Shown: positions 8,989 through 18,566 of the stretch, in pieces
How positions within the stretch are numbered: the first letter of the stretch is position 1
How the letters are laid out: each line of letters begins with the position of its first letter
Origin: PGZG01 sp046292765
Lineage (GTDB): Bacteria; Pseudomonadota; Gammaproteobacteria; Pseudomonadales; Alcanivoracaceae
Reading direction: 5' to 3'
Length of the DNA stretch: 64,000 nt
Assembly: GCA_046292765.1 (NCBI GenBank)
Contig: JBKBQA010000002.1
Location: 186,001-250,000, forward strand
Translations under genes and position numbers: made by a program
Notes under the pieces: generated by a model
The model's database searches: none
Told to the model about the DNA's origin: nothing
What the model saw: only the letters and a program-made list of their open reading frames with translations

Positions 8989-10815
8989 ATGAACAAACCT
9001 GCCATCACCACATGGGCCGTCATCGGCCTCGTTGCCATTGCCTGGCTGGGCAGCAGCTGGGTTATCGGCGGCAAAATCCGTGACGTTACACACACCCAGA
9101 CCGTGCTCGCCAATCAGGAAATGCAGCGCTACCGGCTTGCGTTTCGGATCGAAGACTATCGCCGGGGCATGCTGTCCTCGTCCTACCGCAGCTGCGTGGC
9201 GTTTGAGGCCGGTGAGGCTGCTATGCCGGTCAATATCTGTTTTCTGAACAGGATTTCCCATGGCCCGCTAGTGCGTGCCGGTGCCGGGCTGCGTGCAGGC
9301 CTCGCCGGCTTTGATACTCGCCTCGACCTGAGTCCGCTGCCAGAAGAGGTGCAGGCTCAGATCGCCCAGTTGTTCGCCGGACAGCCGCCGCTGAGCATCA
9401 GCGGCTATATGGATCTGGCGGCAGACAGCTTCCTGACTGTGGCAGTGGCACCGTTCCGTATGGACTCCCCGCTCGGTAGTGGGCACCTGCAGTTGCTCCA
9501 GCTGGATATGGAGGTGGATGCCAATCTTGTTCTGCGTAGCAGCACGCTGGAACTGAAAGACCTTATGGTTGACGCCATGGGCTCCAGCTTCGCGCTGAAA
9601 CGGGCTTCGTCGCAAACCACCATCACCGGCCTGTTGGCGCAGACCTTACCCCTTTACCAGAGCACGACGGCATTCGAGGGCATGGCGCTGGCCATGCCCG
9701 GCTACGCCTTCAAGGGCGATATGCATGTTCAGGTTGATACCCGCGAGCAGGCCGGGCTGTTGTCCTCCGATGTGCGCCTGTGGCTGGAGAACCTCGACAT
9801 CAAGGATGTCCCGGTGCGCAAGGGCTACCTTGGTGTGGCAGTGTCAGGCGTCGATGGTGTGGCGATGCTGCGCATCTATGAATTGATCGACCAGATCAAC
9901 AACGAACTCAGTGATGGTCTTGAGAAGGCGATGGCGCAGGAGCGGCCGGATATGGAAGCCATGATGGTGGCTCAGCAGCGCATGGTGGAGGTCACCAGTG
10001 ACATCATGAAGCTGGTGACGGGGCCGCTGTTGCGTGCCGGCAGCTCATCGCTGGCACTGCAACTGGTGCTCGAAGATGAACAACCGATTGTGTCCGGCGG
10101 GATGAAGACGGTGTATCAGGGCGGACTGAGCCCGGAGATGACAGCGGAAAGTCTCGCTGCGCTGACAGCGGAGCAGATGTTGGCCTGGCTGGACACGGAG
10201 CTGCGCGTGGACTGGCGTGATGAGCTGCTGCCGCCGCATGTTCGCGAGGCTCTTGAGGGCGCCGCTGAGGCAGGAATGGTTGAACAGCATGGACAGCACT
10301 GGCGACTGGCCGTAACTACCCATCAGGGGGAGGTACGGCTGAATGGAGCGTCGCGCACACTGGAAGAGCTGGCACTGTTGATGGCGATGGTGATGCCGTC
10401 GCCCGCCGCGGATCCGTACGATGATGATGGCGAATCTGACAGTCATCCTCGCTGGTACAGTGAGCACGATCGGTTCGATAGCATCAATGAGGCGGTATCA
10501 CAGGCTGCCTGGTATCTGGACGAATATCATCAGCAGTTCAAGTCCTTCTCCGATGCCGGTACTGATGAGCTTGCCGGGCTACTGGAGGAGGTTCAGTGGT
10601 CGCTGGACAGACGTTCCGGAGAGCTGTTGATTGAGCTGCCAGAGGCGTTTCCATTCCGGCGCCGGGCGGTGAAGATGACGCCGCAATGGTTCGAACGTGA
10701 CGACACCGTCTACTGGAACTGCCTGGTGGTGGGTGGTGATGCCGAGGAACTGGGTGGCTGTGAATTTGCTACCGATGTGCGCCCGCAAGACGTTCCCGCT
10801 GTTCATGGTGGCTAG
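8989..10815 (+). CDS. DUF945 (YdgA-like) family protein
   Basis: 608 residues from ATG 8989, preceded by GGGGGA. The N-terminus has one membrane anchor (ITTWAVIGLVAIAWLGSSWVIGG cut here into its hydrophobic core), followed by the start pattern of DUF945 proteins: THTQTVLANQEMQRYRLAFR, then DYRRGMLSSSYRS. The rest is a long mostly beta-rich periplasmic part. E. coli YdgA and YihF are the known members, with no settled function. The gene stands alone: a hairpin lies before it and about 100 bases separate it from hemH. Base composition matches its neighbours. Confidence 0.75.
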   Translation: MNKPAITTWAVIGLVAIAWLGSSWVIGGKIRDVTHTQTVLANQEMQRYRLAFRIEDYRRGMLSSSYRSCVAFEAGEAAMPVNICFLNRISHGPLVRAGAGLRAGLAGFDTRLDLSPLPEEVQAQIAQLFAGQPPLSISGYMDLAADSFLTVAVAPFRMDSPLGSGHLQLLQLDMEVDANLVLRSSTLELKDLMVDAMGSSFALKRASSQTTITGLLAQTLPLYQSTTAFEGMALAMPGYAFKGDMHVQVDTREQAGLLSSDVRLWLENLDIKDVPVRKGYLGVAVSGVDGVAMLRIYELIDQINNELSDGLEKAMAQERPDMEAMMVAQQRMVEVTSDIMKLVTGPLLRAGSSSLALQLVLEDEQPIVSGGMKTVYQGGLSPEMTAESLAALTAEQMLAWLDTELRVDWRDELLPPHVREALEGAAEAGMVEQHGQHWRLAVTTHQGEVRLNGASRTLEELALLMAMVMPSPAADPYDDDGESDSHPRWYSEHDRFDSINEAVSQAAWYLDEYHQQFKSFSDAGTDELAGLLEEVQWSLDRRSGELLIELPEAFPFRRRAVKMTPQWFERDDTVYWNCLVVGGDAEELGGCEFATDVRPQDVPAVHGG

Positions 10816-10921
10816 TGCCTTCTCATGCCTGCTTTCCGTTACCATGGGGGCTTTCACGTTGCCGCTGCAGCTGATCCGTATGCTCGGCGGCTGAATTTCA
10901 TGTCGCTACAGGTTTGATGTT

Positions 10922-12013
10922 ATGCGTTATCAGGGTGTCAGCGGTTTCCGCCACGATCAGCCCCGTCGAATCGGGGTGCTGATTACCAACCTTGGCACCC
11001 CCGAGGCGCCCACCACCCCGGCCCTGCGTCGTTATCTGGCGCAGTTCCTCGCCGATCCCCGGGTGGTGGAGGTGCCACGGCTGATCTGGTTCTTCATCCT
11101 GAACGGCATCATCCTGCGTTTTCGTCCCCGTCGATCCGCCCATGCCTACCGCAGTGTCTGGACCGAGGCAGGTTCGCCATTGATGCTGCACACCCTGGCA
11201 CAACGCGATGCCCTGCGCCAGGCGCTGAAGCCCCAGTGGGGAGAGGATCTGGTGGTGGAGTGCGCCATGCGTTACGGCAAGCCCTCCATTGCTGAGGTGG
11301 TGCAGTCCATGCAACAACAGGGCGTGCGCCAGCTGCTGGTGCTGCCGCTGTACCCGCAATATGCGGCTCCTACCACAGCCTCCACCTTTGATGCCCTGGC
11401 AGAGGATTTCACCGCCCGCCGCTGGCTGCCGGATCTGCGCTTTGTCAGCCACTATCACGACGACCCCGCCTACATCGACGCCCTGGCGGCAAGCGTGGAA
11501 GCTCACTGGCAACAGCATGGTCGCCCCGACAAGTTGGTGATGTCCTACCACGGCATTCCGCAACGCTACTTTGATAACGGCGATCCCTACCACTGCGAAT
11601 GCCACAAAACCTCACGACTGCTGGCGGAGCGGCTCGGCCTCGACAAGAGCCAGTACCTCACCAGCTTCCAGTCACGCTTTGGTCGCGAGGAATGGATCAA
11701 GCCTTACACTGACGAAGTACTCAAGGCATTGCCGGGGCAGGGCGTACGTCATGCGCAAGTGGTGTGCCCCGGATTTTCGGCGGACTGTCTGGAAACCATT
11801 GAAGAAATTGATGTGGAAAATCGCGGCTACTTTATGGCGGCTGGTGGCGAAACCTATCACTACATCCCCGCCCTGAATGCGGAACCAGCCCATATCCGGG
11901 CGCTGGCCGGGATTATCACCCGCGAGCTGTCCGGCTGGGCTCGCCCGGATAACAGTGAAGAAACACGCAGCCAGCACCAACATCAGGCCCAACAAGGCGG
12001 CGCTCCTTTGTAG
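10922..12013 (+). CDS. hemH: Ferrochelatase
   Basis: 363 residues. It inserts Fe2+ into protoporphyrin IX in the last step of haem b synthesis. Visible family marks are IGVLITNLGTPEAP near the N-terminus, the core motif LPLYPQYAAPTTASTFD, the catalytic-His segment KLVMSYHGIPQRYFDNGDPY (the His in SYHGIP), and FQSRFGREEWIKPYTD. Length fits proteobacterial HemH. The TAG stop lies inside the loop of an inverted repeat (11999-12020) that is part of a REP-like element, so the last residues are encoded by that repeat. This is a housekeeping gene and supplies haem for the cytochromes nearby as for the whole cell. Confidence 0.95.
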   Translation: MRYQGVSGFRHDQPRRIGVLITNLGTPEAPTTPALRRYLAQFLADPRVVEVPRLIWFFILNGIILRFRPRRSAHAYRSVWTEAGSPLMLHTLAQRDALRQALKPQWGEDLVVECAMRYGKPSIAEVVQSMQQQGVRQLLVLPLYPQYAAPTTASTFDALAEDFTARRWLPDLRFVSHYHDDPAYIDALAASVEAHWQQHGRPDKLVMSYHGIPQRYFDNGDPYHCECHKTSRLLAERLGLDKSQYLTSFQSRFGREEWIKPYTDEVLKALPGQGVRHAQVVCPGFSADCLETIEEIDVENRGYFMAAGGETYHYIPALNAEPAHIRALAGIITRELSGWARPDNSEETRSQHQHQAQQGGAPL

Positions 12014-12032
12014 GAGCGCCAATCGTTGGCGC
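11999..12032. repeat. REP-like palindromic element overlapping the hemH stop codon
   Basis: Two overlapping hairpins are present: GGCGCTCC / GGAGCGCC (11999-12006 and 12013-12020) and GCGCCAA-TCG-TTGGCGC (12016-12032). The core TTTGTAGGAGCGCCAATCG closely resembles the TGTAGGAGCGG-type repetitive extragenic palindromes of Pseudomonas and relatives. No other copy was noticed in this window. Confidence 0.6.
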
Positions 12033-12105
12033 GAAAGCGGTGCTTCATTAGGCGCCGCAACTATCGCATCGCGGCAGAACCCGCTCTCACAAGCTGACGC
12101 TGCGA

Positions 12106-13044
12106 TTACAGCAGCGCTTTCAAAAACCGCCGTACGGCGTGCCAACGGTTGACCAGCAGCGCGGCAAAAATCAGCACACAGCCGGCAAGTTGCATCGGCG
12201 CCATGGATTCGCCAAACCAGAGCGCGGCGAACAGCGCTACCCAGACCGGTTCCACCACCATGATCACCACGCCGTGGCTGGTGGCAGACAGACTCTGGGC
12301 CCAGGTCTGGAAGAAAAACCGCATCGAGGTGCCGATGATAGCGCTGGCGCCGATCCAAACGATCAGCATCGGCGCGAAGTTGGTGAAGGTGGGCGTCCAG
12401 GGTTCCATCACCAGTGACACAAGGCCCGTGACCAGCGATACCGTCAGCACCATCAGGGTGGTCAGCGCCAGCGGCGGAATGGCCTGGCGCTGGCGTACTT
12501 CGCCGCTCTTTGTGATCGCGGTGGCCATGTTGGCGGCGCGGGTGTTGAGTGCGTAGTAAAAAGCAAAACCGAATGCGGAAATAAAGAAATAGATCTGGCC
12601 CAGTTCCGGGCGGAAGCCATCTTTCAGTGCCAGCAGAGCCAGCCCCGCCAGTGCCACCGGGATGGCGAGCCAGGTGCTCAGTGGCGGGCTTTCGCCAAAC
12701 AGGAATTTGCCGATTACCGGCACCATCAGCACGCCGAGAATGGTCAGAAAGGCGCCTTCGCCGACATGGCTGGCATGGGTCAGGCCAAGCACCCAGAAGC
12801 ACATGGCAGCTCCGAACACGAGGCCCACCTGCACCGCCCGGATGGCCTGCTCCAGTGTCATCCGCCGCAGCTGCTGGCGACCGAGCAGGGCCAGCAGCAG
12901 GCCGGCCAGCAAAAAGCGCAGACACATAAACAGCAATGGCGGCATCAGCTGCACCGCCTCGCGGGAGAAGATCCAGCTCAGGGCTGACAGCACCGTCACC
13001 AGCACCAGCAGCAAGTCGGCTTTGTTGGCCTGGGAAAGTGGCAC
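12106..13044 (-). CDS. EamA/DMT family inner-membrane transporter
   Basis: 312 residues if started at GTG 13044; the only upstream ATG (13146) would overlap the divergent phospholipase gene and add non-membrane sequence. About ten hydrophobic segments are visible, arranged as two EamA repeats: ADLLLVLVTVLSALSWIFSR opens the first, and the second contains IVWIGASAIIGTSMRFFFQ and the typical VVEPVWVALFAALWFGES. Members export or import metabolites such as amino acids or nucleosides; the substrate cannot be deduced. It is divergent from the phospholipase D gene. Confidence 0.85.
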   Translation of the reverse strand: MPLSQANKADLLLVLVTVLSALSWIFSREAVQLMPPLLFMCLRFLLAGLLLALLGRQQLRRMTLEQAIRAVQVGLVFGAAMCFWVLGLTHASHVGEGAFLTILGVLMVPVIGKFLFGESPPLSTWLAIPVALAGLALLALKDGFRPELGQIYFFISAFGFAFYYALNTRAANMATAITKSGEVRQRQAIPPLALTTLMVLTVSLVTGLVSLVMEPWTPTFTNFAPMLIVWIGASAIIGTSMRFFFQTWAQSLSATSHGVVIMVVEPVWVALFAALWFGESMAPMQLAGCVLIFAALLVNRWHAVRRFLKALL

Positions 13045-13130
13045 GGAAGGGGCCCAAAGTGGCAACAGCAATGGCCGCGAAGCATAGCATGGGGCACAAT
13101 CGCCGGGCAGGAGTCGGTGAGCCAATTTGC

Positions 13131-14546
13131 ATGGGTGATACAGCACAGATCGTCGACAACCAGTTCCGCTTGCTGGAAGGCAGCATGGATGCGCTCGGCA
13201 TGCGCGCCCACCTGGCCGACACCGCCCGCCGCAGTCTCGATATCCAGTACTACATCCTCCACGATGGCCTGACCACCCGGATGCTGATCCAGCATCTGCT
13301 CGATGCCGCCGACCGGGGGGTGCGGGTGCGACTGTTGCTGGATGACATGACCAGCTATGGCCACGACGCCCGCATTGCCGCGCTGTCCTGTCACGACAAT
13401 ATCGAGGTGCGGCTGTTCAACCCGATCGAATCCGGCCGCCGCCTCGCGGTCACCCGGTTCTTCTCGTTTATGTCGCGGGTGCAGCGGTTGCACCGGCGCA
13501 TGCACAACAAGCTCTGGTTGGCCGATGGCGAAGTGGCGATCACTGGTGGCCGCAATCTTGGCGACGAGTACTACGGTGCCTCCAGCGAGATGAACTTCAG
13601 TGATCTCGATCTGATGGTGCGAGGCCCGCTGGTGACCGAGATGCAGGCCAGTTTCGAGCAGTACTGGAGCAGCCCGTTTGTGTTGCCCATGTCGCGGTTC
13701 CGCCTGTTCGTGCCGAACATCGAGGAGCATAAACGCTGGCGCCTGCGGGTGATCGACCGAATGAGAACCGCCATGCGTGAACGAGAGGACTATGTGTCGT
13801 CGCTGCGCCAATGGCAGCGCGGTGGGTGTGGCGCACGACTACTGAGCGAGATGGTGCCGGCTTCAGCACAACTGCTGGTGGATAGCCCGGAAAAGATCGG
13901 CACCCCCGAGCCACCACCGGTGGAGGAGCTGGTATTCAGCCCACTGATCGACCGGGTGCGGGCGGTGCAAAAAGAACTGATTTTGGTGAGCGCCTATTTT
14001 GTTCCCGGCGAGCTTGGCATGGAGCTGCTCAGTGAGCTCACCGCCCGTGGTGTGCGGGTAAGGGTGCTGACCAATTCCCTCGCCGCTACCGACCTGCCGC
14101 TGGTGCATGGGGGTTACACCCTTTATCGCAAAGCACTGCTGAAAGCCGGGGTGGAGCTGCATGAAATGCGCGCCCACCCGTACCGCAACGGTCGTTGGCA
14201 CTGGCCCTGGCGTGGTCGCGTCAGTCTGCATTCCAAGGCATTGATTTTCGATCAGCACAGTGCTTTTGTGGGCAGCTTCAACATGGATCCGCGCTCGGCG
14301 TTTTGGAACACGGAAATCGGTGTGCTGATGGATAGCCCGTTGCTGGCCTCTCAGCTCACGGCGCTGGCGGACCAGGCCATGACGGCGGATATCAGTTACC
14401 GGCTGCATCTCGATGAGCACAACCGGCTGATGTGGCATTGTCAGGGCCCGCAGGGGCTCAAGGTATGGCGCACGGAAATGAGCTCGCCGTGGCGGCGTTT
14501 TCTGTCCTGGTTCAGCGCCCGCTTTGCTCCGTCAAGCTGGTTATAG
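13131..14546 (+). CDS. Phospholipase D family protein, ClsC-like cardiolipin synthase
   Basis: 471 residues from ATG 13131; another ATG at 13089 is possible, and neither has an ideal ribosome site. Two complete HKD motifs are present: HNKLWLAD with GGRNLGDEY near residue 124 and HSKALIFD with GSFNMDPRS near residue 367, the catalytic pair of the PLD superfamily. Length and order match E. coli ClsC (YmdC), which makes cardiolipin from phosphatidylethanolamine and phosphatidylglycerol at the inner membrane. No clear signal peptide is seen. The 3' end overlaps the convergent GST-like gene by six bases. Confidence 0.85.
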   Translation: MGDTAQIVDNQFRLLEGSMDALGMRAHLADTARRSLDIQYYILHDGLTTRMLIQHLLDAADRGVRVRLLLDDMTSYGHDARIAALSCHDNIEVRLFNPIESGRRLAVTRFFSFMSRVQRLHRRMHNKLWLADGEVAITGGRNLGDEYYGASSEMNFSDLDLMVRGPLVTEMQASFEQYWSSPFVLPMSRFRLFVPNIEEHKRWRLRVIDRMRTAMREREDYVSSLRQWQRGGCGARLLSEMVPASAQLLVDSPEKIGTPEPPPVEELVFSPLIDRVRAVQKELILVSAYFVPGELGMELLSELTARGVRVRVLTNSLAATDLPLVHGGYTLYRKALLKAGVELHEMRAHPYRNGRWHWPWRGRVSLHSKALIFDQHSAFVGSFNMDPRSAFWNTEIGVLMDSPLLASQLTALADQAMTADISYRLHLDEHNRLMWHCQGPQGLKVWRTEMSSPWRRFLSWFSARFAPSSWL

Positions 14547-15536
14547 CCAGGGCAGGCAGTTGCTATCGGCCAGTTCCTGCTGCAGCAATTCTTTTGCCAC
14601 CGGCGACAACGCCGCCCAGCGCGCCTGAAGTTGCTGCAGGCACTTGTGCTGCCAGGCAAACGGCGCCTGATGAAACGGCAGATCATTAACGCCAAGCGAC
14701 AGCTGTTCGCGCTGCTCTTGCAGCGCCTGTGCATTGGCGTGCAGAAACGGCAAGTAGATCAGGCCTATTTGCTGCAACAGGGCCGTGCGCGCATCGCGAC
14801 AGACCGCGATATCCGATTGCCACTCTCCCTCCACGCCAGAAGCGTCATCGAGAGCTGTGAGCCAGTGCCGCAATGCCGGCGCCTGTTGCATGATGATCTG
14901 GCGGGGATAACTGTCAGTCACCAGTTGCAACAACTGTCCGTACAGGCCGAAGTCGGCCAGCGACGGGCGCGGGCCGAACAGGTACAGGCCAGATTCGGCC
15001 AGCGGCTTCAGCGCGGCGAGCAGTGCGTGCATGCTTTTCTCCAGCAGGGCGCCGTTGTCGGGGCCGACGCCCACCAGCGCCATGCGACCGCGTTGGCGTT
15101 CGCTGATCATCCGGATCATGTTGCTGCGTGCGGTCGGGTCGGTTTGCGGCATGGTGTCGTCAACAATCCAGCCGGCGGATTCCTCCGCGGTGCGCGGGTC
15201 AATCCAGCGGTAGTAGAACATCAGTTTGGTGCACCATTCGTCGGCGAAATCCTCGATCAGATGGCAGATAAACTGATCCGCTTCCGCGCTCGGTAGAACG
15301 GATCGTCCATCGAACTCCTGCTCCAGTTGCAGTGCCAGCGCGGTGGATTCCTGCCGGCACTCGCCGGTGTTGCTGTCGCGCAGCATCGGCATCAGCTTCA
15401 GTTTCAGGCCGGCGAACTCCGGCGCCATGGCCGGCATGCAGCGACGCCATTGATGCGGAATGCGCCGATAGCGCAGGATAGCCCGGAGCTTGCAGGAGTA
15501 GGGCGATGCATTGGAGCCGAACAGTTCCAGTGACAT
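14541..15536 (-). CDS. Glutathione S-transferase-fold protein
   Basis: 331 residues. The N-terminus MSLELFGSNASPYSCKLR is the thioredoxin-like start of a GST, with SPYS in the place of the usual catalytic Cys or Ser segment. The GST C-terminal helical part carries GLYLFGPRPSLADFGLYG, the usual N-capping box region. The protein is longer than a typical GST (about 210), with about 100 extra residues after it. The enzymatic substrate is unknown. It is divergent from a small membrane protein gene and convergent with the phospholipase gene (six-base overlap). Confidence 0.75.
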   Translation of the reverse strand: MSLELFGSNASPYSCKLRAILRYRRIPHQWRRCMPAMAPEFAGLKLKLMPMLRDSNTGECRQESTALALQLEQEFDGRSVLPSAEADQFICHLIEDFADEWCTKLMFYYRWIDPRTAEESAGWIVDDTMPQTDPTARSNMIRMISERQRGRMALVGVGPDNGALLEKSMHALLAALKPLAESGLYLFGPRPSLADFGLYGQLLQLVTDSYPRQIIMQQAPALRHWLTALDDASGVEGEWQSDIAVCRDARTALLQQIGLIYLPFLHANAQALQEQREQLSLGVNDLPFHQAPFAWQHKCLQQLQARWAALSPVAKELLQQELADSNCLPWL

Positions 15537-15573
15537 GATGGAGCCTCATAGTGTCTTGGCGTGGAGAACAGCG

Positions 15574-15972
15574 ATGGTCTGGATAAAAGCATTCCTGGCG
15601 GGATTTGTCGCTACCCTGGTGTTTCATCAGGGTGTGATTGGCCTGTTCTGGTTCGCTGGCGCCATTCCGGCACCGCCCTGGAATCTGGCTCCGGTGCCTC
15701 CGTTGGGTATCCCCCAGGTAATCTCGCTGGCGTTCTGGGGCGGGGTCTGGGGTGTGCCAGTGTGGTGGCTGATTCGCCGTTGGAGTGGCGCGGTGCACTG
15801 GCTGTCTGCGCTACTTGTCGGCGCTGTGGGGCCCACCACCGTGGCCATGCTGCTGGTGTTTCCACTCAAGGGGCTGGACGTTAGCAGCACCACGGTGATC
15901 GGTGGGCTGATCGTCAATGGCGCCTGGGGGCTGGGGCTGGCGGTGGCGATGCGCTGGTTGTTCAGGGGCTGA
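15574..15972 (+). CDS. Small integral membrane protein, about four TM segments
   Basis: 132 residues from ATG 15574, with GGAG upstream; an earlier ATG at 15511 lies inside the divergent gene. Hydrophobic segments occur near residues 3-25, 45-64, 74-94 and 106-128. The string HQGVIGLFWFAGAIP is typical of a conserved small proteobacterial membrane protein family of unknown function. The stop overlaps the end of the convergent solute-binding gene by 11 bases. No partner is suggested by position. Confidence 0.7.
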   Translation: MVWIKAFLAGFVATLVFHQGVIGLFWFAGAIPAPPWNLAPVPPLGIPQVISLAFWGGVWGVPVWWLIRRWSGAVHWLSALLVGAVGPTTVAMLLVFPLKGLDVSSTTVIGGLIVNGAWGLGLAVAMRWLFRG

Positions 15973-16726
15973 GCGGGACCAGATAGCGCAAGACAATCTG
16001 GTCAATTCGACCCGTCTGCTGCAGGTGGGCGAGGCCGTCGTCGAACTGGTCTCGGACGTTTGGATCGACGAAGGCGGCATAGCGTGGCGCCGGTGGAAAA
16101 AGGCTGTGGATGCGGTATTCGCCGCCGATCTCGCCGCGGCTGGCCAGCTCTCGATGAAAGTACTCGAAAATCCGCCTCTCCATGATGATCACATCCGCCC
16201 GCTCGCGGAACAGCATCTGCACCTGCGAACGCTGGTTGCTCACTTCCTGGAATGCCGGGTTGCGCAGCAACAGTGCGCCGAATTCGTTACCAAGAAATTT
16301 CGGCGCGTTCTGGAAAACCACCAGCCGCAGGCCATCCAGATCGCCCACCTGATTCAGGTGAAGGGGAAAACTTTTCAGGGTAATGGCAACGTTATCGTAG
16401 TGAACGATTGGCTTACTGTAATGCACCCCGCTCATGGCGCCAGCGGCCAGATTAAAAATGCCGTCGACCTGACGGTCCTCGATCATGCGCTCCACCCGGC
16501 GGTTCGGCGCGTAAACAAACTCGACCCGATAGCCGTGCGCCGCCAGCGCTGCCTGCAAAATATCAACAACGATACCGCGATCCTGATCGGCAATGACATA
16601 AGGGGGAATGGAGGAGGAAGTTGCGATCAGCAGGGTGCGAGCATGACCGGCGGAGCAAAATGCCAGCACTACGACCAGCAGCACTGCCGAGCGGAGGATT
16701 GCGTGTGAAAGACTGCGGAGGTTCAT
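15962..16726 (-). CDS. Periplasmic solute-binding protein, family 3-like
   Basis: 254 residues with a signal peptide ending near GHARTLL. The mature start LLIATSSSIPPYVIADQDRG and the next segment GIVVDILQAALAAHGYRVEF are the characteristic opening of bacterial solute-binding family 3 proteins (amino-acid ABC transporter type). No permease or ATPase gene is adjacent, so it may serve a sensor or an unlinked transporter. Orphan proteins of this kind are common in this group of bacteria. The ligand is unknown. Confidence 0.8.
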   Translation of the reverse strand: MNLRSLSHAILRSAVLLVVVLAFCSAGHARTLLIATSSSIPPYVIADQDRGIVVDILQAALAAHGYRVEFVYAPNRRVERMIEDRQVDGIFNLAAGAMSGVHYSKPIVHYDNVAITLKSFPLHLNQVGDLDGLRLVVFQNAPKFLGNEFGALLLRNPAFQEVSNQRSQVQMLFRERADVIIMERRIFEYFHRELASRGEIGGEYRIHSLFPPAPRYAAFVDPNVRDQFDDGLAHLQQTGRIDQIVLRYLVPLSP

Positions 16727-16894
16727 GTCTTCAGGCTACCACAACCTCGGCTGTTGCCGAGAGTGTTCCGCCGTGGTGCGGCAGATGGCCGTGGCGCCCT
16801 CTAATGGCGCTGCAATTGCTGTTTTCAGGCAGAACGGGCTGGCATGAATCCTGCCTTAGGTAAGTTCATCATCTGTCAGCAGGAGTCGCGCACC

Positions 16895-17290
16895 ATGATC
16901 GAAACGAAACCGGATCACGCCTGGCTGTTGCGCTACGACATTCTCCGTCAGGTGAATCAGTGTCGACGTCTGATTCAGGCTGAATTTGGCGTCAAACTGC
17001 ATCTGGATGACTCGCGTCTGCGCCTGCTGCTGGCCGATTATGCCGGCAGCAGTCGGACCAAATCCCTGCAGCGGTGTTATGCGGAAATGCGGTTGTTGCT
17101 GATTGATCTTGAAGGGCCGGACCTGCCGGCGCCGGTGGTGGTGGCCGAACCGCCGGTGGTCACGCGCATGTATCGGGGGCGCCCGGTGGCGGAGCCGGAA
17201 CCGCCGGTCACAGCAGAGCCAGGCAACGACGATGTGGCCAGACCGATGCGCACGATTGTGTATCGCGGGCGGGTAATGCAGGTGGCCTGA
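16895..17290 (+). CDS. Hypothetical protein with two YRGR motifs
   Basis: 131 residues from ATG 16895, with AGGAG at 16881-16885. The first 80 residues look like a helical domain (LLRYDILRQVNQCRRLIQAE, then AGSSRTKSLQRCYAEMR). The C-terminal third is Pro/Glu/Val rich and repeats a short motif twice: TRMYRGRPV and RTIVYRGRVM. Short YRG repeats of this kind resemble DUF4278-type motifs, but I am not sure of that. No signal peptide or membrane segment. It is transcribed toward the lytic transglycosylase gene, with no shared operon. Confidence 0.55.
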   Translation: MIETKPDHAWLLRYDILRQVNQCRRLIQAEFGVKLHLDDSRLRLLLADYAGSSRTKSLQRCYAEMRLLLIDLEGPDLPAPVVVAEPPVVTRMYRGRPVAEPEPPVTAEPGNDDVARPMRTIVYRGRVMQVA

Positions 17291-17305
17291 TCAGCGGGGA
17301 ATAGC

Positions 17306-18508
17306 TTACTCCACCGTCACGCCCAGTTCCGCCAGCACTGGGGTGCCGGGAAAGCCGTCGGCAATCTGTTGGCGTGACGCCTGATAGCGACTGATGGCGG
17401 CGCGAGTGCCGGGGCCGAGGATGCCATCCGGTTCCCCGGCGTCGAAGCCTTTGTCGTTCAGTGTCTGTTGCAGCGTACGCACCTGATCGCGACTCAGGCG
17501 CGGCGACTGCACGGGCGTGCGTGACAGTTGCCCGGCGCCATTGATGCGGTCGGCCAGGTGTCCGACTGCAAGCGCATAGGCCTCGGCCCGGTTCCAGCGC
17601 ATGATCACATGGAAGTTGTCATAGACCAGAAACGCCGGGCCGGCATGGCCAGTGGGTACCAGCAGCGACGCTTCCATGTCGAGCCCGGGCAGGGCGCGTC
17701 CATCGGTAAGACGTACGCCCAGCGCCTGCCACTCCTTCAGCGGTAGGCGGGTGGTAAGGCCGGCTTTTTCGTAGGGGAACTGTGCCGGCAGATGAACTTC
17801 GCGGCCCCAGCGTTCACCTTCCTGCCAGCCGATGCCGCGCAGGAAATTGGCGGCGGAGGCCATGGCATCGGGCAGGCTGCCCCAGAGATCGCGCTTGCCG
17901 TCGCCGTCGTAGTCAGTGGCGTAGCGCAGGAATATCGATGGCATGAACTGCATGTGACCCATGGCACCGGCCCAGGAACCCTGCATCCGTTCAGCGGTGA
18001 TGGAGCCTTCGTCGATGATCTTCAGCGCATTGATCAGCTCACCGGTAAAGAACTCGCTGCGGCGCGGATCGCAGGCGAGGGTGGCCAGCGAATCCAGAAT
18101 TGGCATCCGGCCAAAAAAGCCGCCGAAGTTGGTTTCCAGCCCCCAGAACGACACAAGATACTGTGGTGGCACACCGTACTCTTTCGATATTCGATCCAGT
18201 AGTGCTCGGTGCTGCACCAGCAGGGCGCGACCACGAACGATGCGGTCCTCGGTGACGCGGCGTTCGAAGTAGGTGGCAAAACTTTCGGTAAACTCCGGCT
18301 GGCGACGGTCGAGTTCGATCACGCGCTCAACATAGTTCACTGCGGCCAGGTCCCGCTCCACCACCGTGCGGCTGATGCCACGCTCCAGTGCCGTACTTTG
18401 CAGGCGCTCGATACAGACCGGAAACTCCGCCGGCACAGCGGTCTCATTAGCAAGCACGGATGGGGTCGATGACAACAGGGCAATAAACAGTAATGGGCGG
18501 GAAAACAT
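17306..18508 (-). CDS. Lytic murein transglycosylase (MltB-like) with peptidoglycan-binding domain
   Basis: 400 residues with a cleavable signal peptide ending at VLANE. The SLT_2 domain carries the catalytic glutamate in SFWGLETNFGGFFG and the supporting motifs AERMQGSWAGAMGHMQFMPS and YATDYDGDGKRDLW. A C-terminal PG_binding_1 domain follows (VRTLQQTLNDKGFDAGEPDG, then LGPGTRAAISRYQ). It cleaves the MurNAc-GlcNAc bond of peptidoglycan with formation of a 1,6-anhydro ring. No lipobox is seen, so it is probably soluble periplasmic rather than lipid anchored like E. coli MltB. Confidence 0.92.
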   Translation of the reverse strand: MFSRPLLFIALLSSTPSVLANETAVPAEFPVCIERLQSTALERGISRTVVERDLAAVNYVERVIELDRRQPEFTESFATYFERRVTEDRIVRGRALLVQHRALLDRISKEYGVPPQYLVSFWGLETNFGGFFGRMPILDSLATLACDPRRSEFFTGELINALKIIDEGSITAERMQGSWAGAMGHMQFMPSIFLRYATDYDGDGKRDLWGSLPDAMASAANFLRGIGWQEGERWGREVHLPAQFPYEKAGLTTRLPLKEWQALGVRLTDGRALPGLDMEASLLVPTGHAGPAFLVYDNFHVIMRWNRAEAYALAVGHLADRINGAGQLSRTPVQSPRLSRDQVRTLQQTLNDKGFDAGEPDGILGPGTRAAISRYQASRQQIADGFPGTPVLAELGVTVE

Positions 18509-18566
18509 CCTGACTCCGAAAACGGGGGCGACGGGGGTTGGAGCCTGTCAAACCGCAGGGGTTCCG

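Noticed and set aside
11672..13222. Minus-strand frame of 516 codons over hemH and the EamA gene
   Set aside because: It runs in the wrong frame through the EamA gene and opposite hemH; both have clear families.
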